A program made the translations under genes and the position numbers. This document shows, piece by piece, positions 45,050 to 52,890 of a stretch of DNA of 64,000 bases. Positions within the stretch are counted from its first letter, which is position 1; every line of letters starts with the position of its first letter. Below the pieces are notes generated by a model. It was given only the letters and a program-made list of their open reading frames with translations. It was not told the origin of the DNA and ran no database searches. Source of the DNA: DSXH01 sp964532065 (lineage in GTDB: Bacteria > Bacteroidota > Ignavibacteria > Ignavibacteriales > Melioribacteraceae). The stretch lies in the NCBI GenBank assembly GCA_964532065.1, contig CAZHHG010000003.1, forward strand, positions 53,298 through 117,297, given 5' to 3'.

Positions 45050-47233
45050 ATGCAAGAAAATCTCTTTTGGTTTGTACCTATTGCATCAGCAGCTGCCTTG
45101 ATCTTTGCGTATCTATTTTACCGTCAGATGATGAAAGAGAGCGAAGGTACGGAAAGGATGGCTCAAATTGCTCTCTACGTAAGAAGAGGGGCAATGGCTT
45201 ATCTTAAACAACAGTATAAAATTGTTGGATTTTTCTTTCTTGGTTTAACACTCATCTTCGCCTTTCTCGCCTACGGACTTAACGTTCAAAATCCATGGGT
45301 TCCTTTTGCTTTTATAACCGGCGGTTTCTTTTCGGGCCTCGCAGGTTTTTTCGGTATGAAAACAGCGACTTATGCTTCTGCGAGAACTGCAAACGCCGCA
45401 AAGGAATCCTTAAACAAAGGTTTGAAAATCGCATTCCGGAGCGGCGCTGTTATGGGTCTGGTTGTCGTCGGTCTTGGATTATTAGATATATCAATTTGGT
45501 TTATAATCCTGAATGCTATTTATCCACATGAACTTAATGAAGGTCATAATCTTGTAATTATAACAACTACGATGCTTACATTCGGAATGGGTGCATCAAC
45601 CCAGGCATTGTTTGCACGTGTCGGCGGAGGAATTTTTACAAAGGCGGCAGATGTCGGTGCCGATCTTGTTGGAAAAGTTGAAGCAAATATTCCTGAAGAC
45701 GATCCTAGAAACCCCGCTACCATTGCCGATAACGTAGGTGATAACGTAGGGGATGTTGCCGGTATGGGGGCCGACTTGTATGAATCCTACGTCGGTTCTA
45801 TTCTCGCAACAGCCGCATTAGGATCCGCAGCTTTTATCGATAATCCTTCTCTTCAATTCAAATCTGTTTTAGCTCCGATGCTTATTGCTGCAATCGGGAT
45901 TGTTCTCTCAATTGTTGGAATCTATGCAGTTCGGACAAAAGAAGATGCTAAACTTGGAGATCTTCTGAAATCATTAAACAGAGGAATTAATTTCAGTTCT
46001 CTCCTGATAGTTATTTTTTCTTATATCGTAGTTCACATGCTTGGATTTGATAACGCGACCGGTATCTGGGGATCAATTGTTACCGGATTGGTCTCGGGAA
46101 TTGTGATTGGTAAAGCAACCGAATATTTCACCGCATATGAATATAAACCGACACAGTTCGTTGCTCAGAATGCCAAGACCGGTCCGGCTACCGTAATAAT
46201 TTCCGGACTTGGAGTGGGAATGTTATCAACAGCAATTCCAGTCCTTGCCGTTGGAATCGCGATAATACTTGCATTCTTATTTGCGTCTGGATTCGATCTC
46301 GCGAACATCAATATGGGATTATACGGAATCGGTATTGCTGCTGTGGGAATGCTTTCAACACTCGGCATCACTCTTGCTACTGATGCTTACGGACCGATAG
46401 CAGATAATGCCGGCGGAAATGCCGAAATGAGCGGGCTCGGTAAAGAGGTTAGAAAGAAAACTGACGCCCTCGATTCTCTTGGTAATACAACTGCTGCGAC
46501 CGGTAAGGGTTTTGCAATCGGGTCGGCAGCTTTAACTGCTCTTGCTCTTCTTGCATCATTTATAGAAGAAGTAAAAATCGCTCTGGTCCGGTCCGGTGTT
46601 ACAGAGCTTGGAAATGGAATAAAAACCCAAACTGCTCAAATTGTTGATTTGATTGAATATTATGAAGTGAATCTTATGAATCCGAAAGTTCTTGTCGGAG
46701 TTTTTATTGGATCGATGATGGCATTCCTTTTCTGCGGATTAACTATGAACGCGGTCGGGCGCGCTGCTTCCAGAATGGTTGATGAAGTAAGGAGACAATT
46801 CAAGGAAATCGCGGGAATTCTTGAAGGAAAAGCTGAACCGGACTATGCCCGCTGTGTTGAAATCTCTACGAGAGGTGCTCAGGTTGAAATGATTCTTCCA
46901 TCCAGTCTTGCAATTGCCGTTCCGATAATTACTGGTCTTATTTTCGGAGTGGCCGGAGTTATGGGATTACTAACCGGCGGATTAGCTAGCGGGTTTGTAC
47001 TGGCTATCTTTATGGCTAATTCCGGCGGCGCATGGGATAATGCCAAGAAATTTATTGAAGAAGGAAATTTAGGCGGCAAAGGATCGGATCCGCATAAAGC
47101 CGCTGTTATTGGCGATACTGTTGGCGACCCGTTTAAAGATACTTCCGGACCGAGTCTCAATATTCTGATTAAGCTTATGAGTATGGTCTCGATTGTAATG
47201 TCCGGACTTATTGTTGCATATAGTCTTTTTTAA
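45050..47233 (+). CDS. hppA: Membrane-bound ion-translocating pyrophosphatase, K+-dependent type
   Basis: The 727-residue protein has about 16 membrane helices and the pyrophosphate-binding region DVGADLVGKVEANI followed by NPATIADNVGDNVGD and ADLYESYVGS. The family's second acidic motif, DTVGDPFKDTSGPSLN, is near the C terminus. It couples pyrophosphate hydrolysis to H+ and/or Na+ export. At the position that tells K+-dependent from K+-independent enzymes (GNTTAAT, residues 478-484) Ala482 replaces the Lys of the independent type, so it should need K+. GAGGAGTTAAT precedes the ATG. The His-containing secreted protein gene follows after 15 bases. Confidence 0.95.
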   Translation: MQENLFWFVPIASAAALIFAYLFYRQMMKESEGTERMAQIALYVRRGAMAYLKQQYKIVGFFFLGLTLIFAFLAYGLNVQNPWVPFAFITGGFFSGLAGFFGMKTATYASARTANAAKESLNKGLKIAFRSGAVMGLVVVGLGLLDISIWFIILNAIYPHELNEGHNLVIITTTMLTFGMGASTQALFARVGGGIFTKAADVGADLVGKVEANIPEDDPRNPATIADNVGDNVGDVAGMGADLYESYVGSILATAALGSAAFIDNPSLQFKSVLAPMLIAAIGIVLSIVGIYAVRTKEDAKLGDLLKSLNRGINFSSLLIVIFSYIVVHMLGFDNATGIWGSIVTGLVSGIVIGKATEYFTAYEYKPTQFVAQNAKTGPATVIISGLGVGMLSTAIPVLAVGIAIILAFLFASGFDLANINMGLYGIGIAAVGMLSTLGITLATDAYGPIADNAGGNAEMSGLGKEVRKKTDALDSLGNTTAATGKGFAIGSAALTALALLASFIEEVKIALVRSGVTELGNGIKTQTAQIVDLIEYYEVNLMNPKVLVGVFIGSMMAFLFCGLTMNAVGRAASRMVDEVRRQFKEIAGILEGKAEPDYARCVEISTRGAQVEMILPSSLAIAVPIITGLIFGVAGVMGLLTGGLASGFVLAIFMANSGGAWDNAKKFIEEGNLGGKGSDPHKAAVIGDTVGDPFKDTSGPSLNILIKLMSMVSIVMSGLIVAYSLF

Positions 47234-47248
47234 TTTATAGAGGGAAAA

Positions 47249-47956
47249 ATGAAGAAACTGTTATTTCTTTTTATTATGATTCTGTTTTTATCTCCGGTGA
47301 TGGCTCAGCATGAGCATGAAACTTCATCGGATGTCCCGGAATTATCCGAATACCACGAAGTTATCTATCAGCTCTGGCACGTCGGCTGGCCCGAGAAGGA
47401 TGTTGCTTTACTGAAATCTTTGCTGCCTCAGATTGAAGCCGGTTTTGCTAAACTGGAAAAAGTTGAGCTGAAAGGAATTCTACAGGATAAAAAAACAAAG
47501 TGGAACGAAGGCCTTTCGGCTCTCAAAGCTACTGTTGAAGAATATAAGTCGGCTGCCGGCAAAGACGATCCAAAACCGCTTCTCGATGCTGCCGAAAAAC
47601 TTCACACTCAATATGAAATGCTCGTTCGTACTGTTAAACCGATGGTAAAAGAAGTCGATGCATTCCATCAGGTGCTATATATGCTATATCACTATTATGC
47701 ACCGGAGTATAACTTTGAGAAGATTAAATCCGCCGCAGCAGAAATGAAGATAAAAATGGTTGACGTGATGAATTCGAAGCTTTCAAAAAGACTAGAATCA
47801 AGAACTGAAAAATACGATGCATCCAGGAAAGCACTTAATGATGCGGTCAATCAGTTCAATTCGGTTGTTGAAAAAGGTAATAATAAAGATGCTGTTATTT
47901 CCGCCGTGGATAAGGTTCACCACCTTTACCAGGAACTGGAAAAGGTATTCGATTAA
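47249..47956 (+). CDS. Secreted helical protein with two tandem His-containing repeats
   Basis: The 235-residue protein has a signal peptide ending at VMAQ (residue 20). The mature part is two copies of a roughly 100-residue helical unit. Each copy has His-x3-Tyr-x-Leu-x2-His (His36/His44; His140/His148) and a later K-h-H motif (His119; His224). The regular placement of three His per repeat suggests a metal or haem site in a four-helix bundle, but no haem CxxCH motif is present. No family is recognised. The gene is 15 bases after hppA and ends at a strong terminator, so the two are probably co-transcribed. Confidence 0.75.
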   Translation: MKKLLFLFIMILFLSPVMAQHEHETSSDVPELSEYHEVIYQLWHVGWPEKDVALLKSLLPQIEAGFAKLEKVELKGILQDKKTKWNEGLSALKATVEEYKSAAGKDDPKPLLDAAEKLHTQYEMLVRTVKPMVKEVDAFHQVLYMLYHYYAPEYNFEKIKSAAAEMKIKMVDVMNSKLSKRLESRTEKYDASRKALNDAVNQFNSVVEKGNNKDAVISAVDKVHHLYQELEKVFD

Positions 47957-47963
47957 TTCTATT

Positions 47964-47998
47964 AATAAATACCCTCTCGAGACGAGAGGGTATTTATT
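47964..47998. terminator. Strong terminator hairpin after the hppA operon
   Basis: A perfect 16-bp stem (47964-47979 with 47983-47998, core TACCCTCTCG/CGAGAGGGTA) with a three-base AGA loop. A/T tracts on both sides allow it to work for both strands, which suits the convergent genes. Confidence 0.9.
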
Positions 47999-48031
47999 TT
48001 ATTGCCCGCCTTAACGCATATTCAAAATTGT

Positions 48032-48439
48032 CTAACCGTAATACTGCATTTCCTGAATAGCTGAAATCATTGGTATTAATAGAGCAATAAATAGAATTAT
48101 TCCGAGCACCATAAGTACAAGAGAAATGATTATTAGTATTTTAATGATCTTAAAATACTTAGCCTGAAGTTCAAATCCGGCACGCATTGCCCTTGCATCA
48201 TTATTCATTCTGAAAATATCGAATTGTTCAGCCGACTCCCTCATTCTCATTCCGATAAAGATGTAAGGGATACCGACTATGGCCCCAATTATCGAGAGAC
48301 AGTTGATAGCCCCGATGATTATAACGAACATCCCCACAAATTTCATGTCTCTGATCATTTGTGAGAAAATCATCTGGAAATAAGTAGGAGGTTTGAAAGA
48401 TTCTGAGGAATCGAGATTGATGTTTTCTATTTGATCCAT
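48032..48439 (-). CDS. Small membrane protein (DUF5362-like)
   Basis: The 135-residue protein has a polar N terminus and hydrophobic segments (about residues 34-65, probably two helices, and 99-125). Between them is a charged region (SAEQFDIFRMNNDARAMRAGFE). This arrangement resembles DUF5362-type membrane proteins of Bacteroidetes, from memory and with modest confidence. Function is unknown. A TTAATACTTCTCCTC region before the ATG, read on the minus strand, contains GAGGAGAAGTATTA, a good ribosome-binding site. Confidence 0.75.
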   Translation of the reverse strand: MDQIENINLDSSESFKPPTYFQMIFSQMIRDMKFVGMFVIIIGAINCLSIIGAIVGIPYIFIGMRMRESAEQFDIFRMNNDARAMRAGFELQAKYFKIIKILIIISLVLMVLGIILFIALLIPMISAIQEMQYYG

Positions 48440-48472
48440 TAATACTTCTCCTCTATTTGGTTTGAAGTCGTG

Positions 48473-48545
48473 TGGAGCTAAAGGGATTCGAACCCTCGAC
48501 CTATACGTTGCGAACGTACCGCTCTCCCAACTGAGCTATAGCCCC
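48473..48545 (-). tRNA. tRNA-Ala (anticodon CGC)
   Basis: The reverse strand folds into a full cloverleaf of 73 nt: acceptor GGGGCTA/TAGCTCC, D arm AGCTCAGTTGGGAGAGC, anticodon loop TTCGCAA (anticodon CGC) and a T arm with TTCGAAT. The acceptor stem has the G3:U70 pair, the identity element for alanyl-tRNA synthetase, which confirms alanine. The discriminator is A73 and the CCA end is not encoded, so it must be added after transcription. Confidence 0.95.
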
Positions 48546-48581
48546 TCAACAAACAGAAACATCTAATAAAAAATCAGATTT

Positions 48582-49052
48582 TCAATCGATAAGGTCAATA
48601 TATTCATCTAAAAATTTCCGGGCCCATGCGTTTTCCGCCGAAATCCAGAATAGTCTATTGCTTATTGTAAAAACATAATGTGTCTGTCCCATTCCAAATG
48701 TTCTATATACTTTTCGTCCGGATACTTCAAGAAATGAACCCCTTTCAAAAATAGAATTTTCGGGTGATATTTTCCTTGTCATTTTTTCATAATTATCGGA
48801 TGCTGAGTTTTCATCGCTGTAATAAGTTATATAAATAATCGCATTACCCTTCTCTCCGCTGTAAAATCCGATTTCATTCTTTTCTGAAGTAACTGAGTTG
48901 AAGTGGAGACGGTTTACGAAATTAATCGCTTCTGCTCCCGTGAGGTGTTCTACAAGTTTTAATCCGGAAAATTCTTCGGGGATTGTTACCGGTTCTTTTG
49001 TGCAGAATGATAGTGCAAACAATAGAGCGGCGGAAAAAATAATTCTTCTCAT
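48582..49052 (-). CDS. Hypothetical lipoprotein, 156 aa
   Basis: The protein has a lipoprotein signal ending in LSFC (Cys17). The mature domain begins with FSGLKLVEHLTGAEAINFVNRLH and contains GNAIIYITYYSD and HYVFTISNRLFWISAE strands, giving an alpha+beta pattern like the DUF6599 type, though I am not sure of the family. Function is unknown. It is transcribed in the same direction as the tRNA and the membrane protein downstream. Confidence 0.68.
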   Translation of the reverse strand: MRRIIFSAALLFALSFCTKEPVTIPEEFSGLKLVEHLTGAEAINFVNRLHFNSVTSEKNEIGFYSGEKGNAIIYITYYSDENSASDNYEKMTRKISPENSIFERGSFLEVSGRKVYRTFGMGQTHYVFTISNRLFWISAENAWARKFLDEYIDLID

Positions 49053-49184
49053 CTTCTATTTCGGAAATTATTGATCAAAATATACGTTATAATAATTAAA
49101 TCTACTTGTTGAGAATTCACATTTAAGACTATAAGTTTATTGTCATAAAATTGTTCTTTTCCTCTTCTCAATTAAATTCAAAAT

Positions 49185-51650
49185 ATGGGGTCTGCAATGA
49201 AAAAACATCTCATTCAACTTAACTATTCAATTCTCTTGATCGCACTTTTTTCTTTCCTATGGGTCACAGCTCTTTCAGGACAGGATCAAAAGGAGAAACC
49301 GGAAGTAAAAAAATCGAAAATCAAATCTTACAACGAAGTAATAACTAAAGATGCCAAAACTAATAAAGGGGTTTTCACAGTTCATTATGTAGACGGCAAG
49401 TGGTATTACGAAATTCCACAAAATGAAATAGGCCGGCTCTTCCTATGGGTTTCCCAGATCAGGAAGGTTCAGTCGAAACTCGGTTACGGCGGAATTTCCT
49501 ACAACAATCAGGTTGTAAGATGGGATAAACGAAATGATCAGATTCTTCTAAAACAAATTCAGTATACTCTGGTTGCAGACGAAGAAAAAGCCGTCTACCA
49601 TGGTGTGGACGCATCTACATTTCCTGCAATACTAATGGCTTTCGATATTCAGGCGTATGGACAGGACAGCTCGATGGTAATAGATGTAACCGATTTTATG
49701 ACAGCAGAAAAAACCGAATTCATCCCTAAGAAAAATTTCAAAGCCAGGCGTCTCGATCCCAAGCGGTCATTCATTGAAAAAATAACACCGTATTCAGAAA
49801 ATATCGAAGCGGATGTTGTACTCACTTTCGATGTTGATGAAGTTGCAACGGATAATACATTAAGCACTGTTTCGGTTATGATGCATTACAGCATGGTCCA
49901 TCTACCGCTTCAACCGATGATGCCGCGGCTGGCCGATTCGCGTGTGGGATTCTTCAGTCTTACTCAGGAGGATTACGGATACGATTCCCACCGGGCTGAA
50001 ATGAGAACTTATATTACAAAATGGCGGCTTGAGAAAAAAAATCCTGCAGAAAAAATTTCCGAACCTGTAAAGCCGATTCTCTTCTATATCGATCGAAGCG
50101 TCCCTGAAAAATGGAAGCCGTATTTTAAACAAGCGGTTGAGGATTGGCAGGTCGCTTTTGAACAGGCAGGATTCAAAAACGCAATTATTGCAAAATATGC
50201 ACCTGCGCTTGATGTGGATCCCAACTGGAATACCGAAGATGCAACTGTGTCATCAATTAGCTGGCTTCCGAGCACAATCGAAAATGCATTCGGTCCGCAT
50301 GTTCACGATCCGCGTACGGGTGAAATCCTTGAGGCCGATATTAAAATCTATCACAATGTTATGAACCTTATTACTACATGGTACTTTAGTCAGGTAGCTC
50401 CTCTCGATCCAAGAGCGCAAAGAATTCCCCTGCCGGACGATCTGATGGGCGAACTATTGCGTTATGTAGTTGCGCACGAGGTTGGCCATTCACTCGGATT
50501 CCCGCATAACGGACGCGCAAGCTCCGTCTTCCCTGTCGATAGCTTAAGAAGTAAATCGTTTACAGAAAAATACGGTAACGAAGCTTCGATAATGGATTAC
50601 GGAAGATTTAATTACGTTGCACAGCCGGGTGATAACGCAAGATTATATCCGATGATAAGCATTTATGATAAGTTCGCTACTGAGTGGGGCTATACTCAAT
50701 TCCCGGAAGCAAAAACACCGGATGAAGAAAGACCTTTCCTCGAAAAAATAGTAAGACGACAGGATACAAATCCATTCCTTCAGTTCAGCAACTTTTCTCA
50801 GTATGACCCATCCTCTCAAACCGAGGATATGGGTGATGACGGAATTAAAGCAACCGAACTCGGACTTAAAAATATTTATCGCGTAATGGATATTATTATT
50901 CCGGCCGCAACTTCTAAAGAGAGTACGGACTATTCAATGCTGAACCTGCTTTATGAAAGGGTAATTCAGCAGATGGCACGCGAACTGGGTCATGTTGCAA
51001 TGATTATCGGCGGCGTTAATAAAGTTGATAAATATGTAGGGCAGCCCGGACCGGTTTATACTCTTGTTCCTTATGAGAGGCAGAAAAAAGCTGTGAACAT
51101 GCTTCTCGAAAGCGGTTTTAATTTTAATCCGGTTCTGGTTAAACGCGAACTGCTCGAATTAATTGAACCATCCGGGCATGTAGACAGGATTACTAACTCT
51201 CAGATCGCATTACTGAAAAGTCTTCTGAACGATACAAGGATTCAGAGAATGTCCGATGCGGAAGCGAAACAGTACAAGGGCGAGAAGATCTATACCGTTA
51301 GTGAATTCCTGACAGATCTTTCAAACGGAATTTTCAGCGAACTTACAGAGAAGAGTATTCAGATAAATCCATATAGAAGAAAACTTCAGCGAGCTTTTAT
51401 TGATGAACTAGGTAAGAAGATTAATCCTGAAAAACCGGTACAGACCGCTTCGGCAGTACCGGTACGGACTATGCAGGTTGCTCAGCGTTCGCCGGAGTTT
51501 ACTGATCTTCCTCCTGTAGCCCGGGGAAAACTTATTGAACTGAAAGCGAAACTATCCTCTTCCGCTTCAAAATCGAAAGATGATGTTACCAGATATCATC
51601 TGCAGGATTTAAGTGGCATTATTGAAAAAATTCTTAATCCTGCCAGATAA
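49185..51650 (+). CDS. Secreted zinc-dependent metalloprotease (DUF5117/DUF4953 type)
   Basis: The 821-residue protein has a signal peptide (to about residue 33, ALSGQ). A DUF5117-like N-terminal part follows (about 80-290), then a catalytic domain with HEVGHSLGFPHN (His431, Glu432, His435, then His441) and a following SIMDYGRFNY Met-turn-like segment. The zincin motif and downstream Met place it among the metzincin-like proteases frequent in Bacteroidetes. ATG 49185 or 49197 could be the start; the second gives a tidier signal. It should degrade protein outside the cell. The transcript ends at the hairpin at 51663. Confidence 0.87.
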   Translation: MGSAMKKHLIQLNYSILLIALFSFLWVTALSGQDQKEKPEVKKSKIKSYNEVITKDAKTNKGVFTVHYVDGKWYYEIPQNEIGRLFLWVSQIRKVQSKLGYGGISYNNQVVRWDKRNDQILLKQIQYTLVADEEKAVYHGVDASTFPAILMAFDIQAYGQDSSMVIDVTDFMTAEKTEFIPKKNFKARRLDPKRSFIEKITPYSENIEADVVLTFDVDEVATDNTLSTVSVMMHYSMVHLPLQPMMPRLADSRVGFFSLTQEDYGYDSHRAEMRTYITKWRLEKKNPAEKISEPVKPILFYIDRSVPEKWKPYFKQAVEDWQVAFEQAGFKNAIIAKYAPALDVDPNWNTEDATVSSISWLPSTIENAFGPHVHDPRTGEILEADIKIYHNVMNLITTWYFSQVAPLDPRAQRIPLPDDLMGELLRYVVAHEVGHSLGFPHNGRASSVFPVDSLRSKSFTEKYGNEASIMDYGRFNYVAQPGDNARLYPMISIYDKFATEWGYTQFPEAKTPDEERPFLEKIVRRQDTNPFLQFSNFSQYDPSSQTEDMGDDGIKATELGLKNIYRVMDIIIPAATSKESTDYSMLNLLYERVIQQMARELGHVAMIIGGVNKVDKYVGQPGPVYTLVPYERQKKAVNMLLESGFNFNPVLVKRELLELIEPSGHVDRITNSQIALLKSLLNDTRIQRMSDAEAKQYKGEKIYTVSEFLTDLSNGIFSELTEKSIQINPYRRKLQRAFIDELGKKINPEKPVQTASAVPVRTMQVAQRSPEFTDLPPVARGKLIELKAKLSSSASKSKDDVTRYHLQDLSGIIEKILNPAR

Positions 51651-51662
51651 TAATTGAAAAAG

Positions 51663-51693
51663 GCCGGATCTTTTTTTTGGTCCGGCTTTTTTT
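51663..51693 (+). terminator. Rho-independent terminator after the metalloprotease gene
   Basis: GCCGGA (51663-51668) pairs with TCCGGC (51681-51686), extended by two weaker pairs, and is followed by seven T residues. The loop is a run of T, and an A-tract precedes the stem. Confidence 0.85.
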
Positions 51694-51761
51694 CTTACCG
51701 GCAATATCTGATAATTATCTTTTTTATATTAGCATTGTATTAGAATATCGAAAGGTAAAAA

Positions 51762-52733
51762 ATGGAATATACTTTTTTGGGAAAAACAGGATTAAGAGTA
51801 AGCCGAATCTGTCTCGGTACAATGAACTTCGGTCCTTATACATCCGAGCAGGATAGTTTCGGTATTATGAACCGGTCGCTTGAACTCGGTATTAATTTCT
51901 TCGATACTGCTAATGTTTACGGATGGGAAAAAGGAGTGGGTGTTACTGAAGGAATACTCGGAAAGTGGTTTACCGAAGATAAAAGCAGAAGAGATAAGGT
52001 GGTTCTTGCTACTAAAGTTTACGGTAAAATGGGGGATGGGCCTAATGAATCGAAGCTCTCTGCCTATCATATAAAGAAAGCCTGCGAAGACAGTCTGAAG
52101 AGAATGCAGACAGACCATATTGATCTTTATCAGATGCACCACATCGACCGTAATACACCGTGGGACGAGATCTATCAGGCGATGGATCAGCTGATCACCG
52201 AAGGAAAAATAATTTATGTAGGCAGCAGCAATTTTGCGGCGTGGAATCTTGCCGAGGCATACTACAAAGCAAAAGAAAGACATTCGCTCGGAATCGTCTC
52301 CGAACAGAGTATTTACAGTCTCCGCAACAGGAATATTGAGCTCGAGGTTATACCTGCTTGTAAAGCATTCGGAATCGGTTTGATACCCTGGAGCCCGATG
52401 GGCGGCGGAATTCTATGCGGTGTTTTAGAAAAAGCTAAAGAAGGCAGAAGAACAAGAGAACCGCTCCAAAAGTCGGTTGATAAACTCCGTCCACAGATCG
52501 AGGAATACGAAAAATTCTGTAAAGAACTCGGATTGAATCCCGCCGATGTTGCCTTAGCCTGGGTGCTTAATAACCCCGTGGTTACATCTCCCATTGTTGG
52601 ACCAAGAACAGTTCAGCAAATTGAGGAAAATGCAAAAGCACTGGAAATTAAATTGAACGAGGATGCATTAAAAAAACTTGATGAAATTTGGCCGGGACCA
52701 GGCGGCCAGGCTCCCGAAGCGTATGCGTGGTAA
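51762..52733 (+). CDS. Aldo/keto reductase
   Basis: The 323-residue (beta/alpha)8 oxidoreductase has the catalytic tetrad of the family: Asp48 (FDTANVYG), Tyr53, Lys85 (LATKVYGK) and His126 (LYQMHHID). NADPH-binding segments are VGSSNFAAW and SPIVGPRTVQQ. It resembles the YajO/Tas-like branch of AKRs. It reduces aldehydes or ketones in the cytoplasm; the substrate is unknown. It lies alone between the metalloprotease terminator and the peptidase gene. Confidence 0.92.
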   Translation: MEYTFLGKTGLRVSRICLGTMNFGPYTSEQDSFGIMNRSLELGINFFDTANVYGWEKGVGVTEGILGKWFTEDKSRRDKVVLATKVYGKMGDGPNESKLSAYHIKKACEDSLKRMQTDHIDLYQMHHIDRNTPWDEIYQAMDQLITEGKIIYVGSSNFAAWNLAEAYYKAKERHSLGIVSEQSIYSLRNRNIELEVIPACKAFGIGLIPWSPMGGGILCGVLEKAKEGRRTREPLQKSVDKLRPQIEEYEKFCKELGLNPADVALAWVLNNPVVTSPIVGPRTVQQIEENAKALEIKLNEDALKKLDEIWPGPGGQAPEAYAW

Positions 52734-52890
52734 CCAATTTAATCCCGCGGGGGAAATGAAACTTTAGAAAGACAATGAATGAACTTACCGGAAAAAACCG
52801 GGTATTAGAAGAAATTTGATTTGAAATATATTTATTTGTGCTTCAGTAAGATGAATCTACTAGTAAAAAAAACATATAAGGAATAAAGAC

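Noticed and set aside
51792..52283. 163-residue frame antisense to the aldo/keto reductase
   Set aside because: The plus-strand gene has complete catalytic residues; the antisense frame shows no motif or ribosome-binding site.
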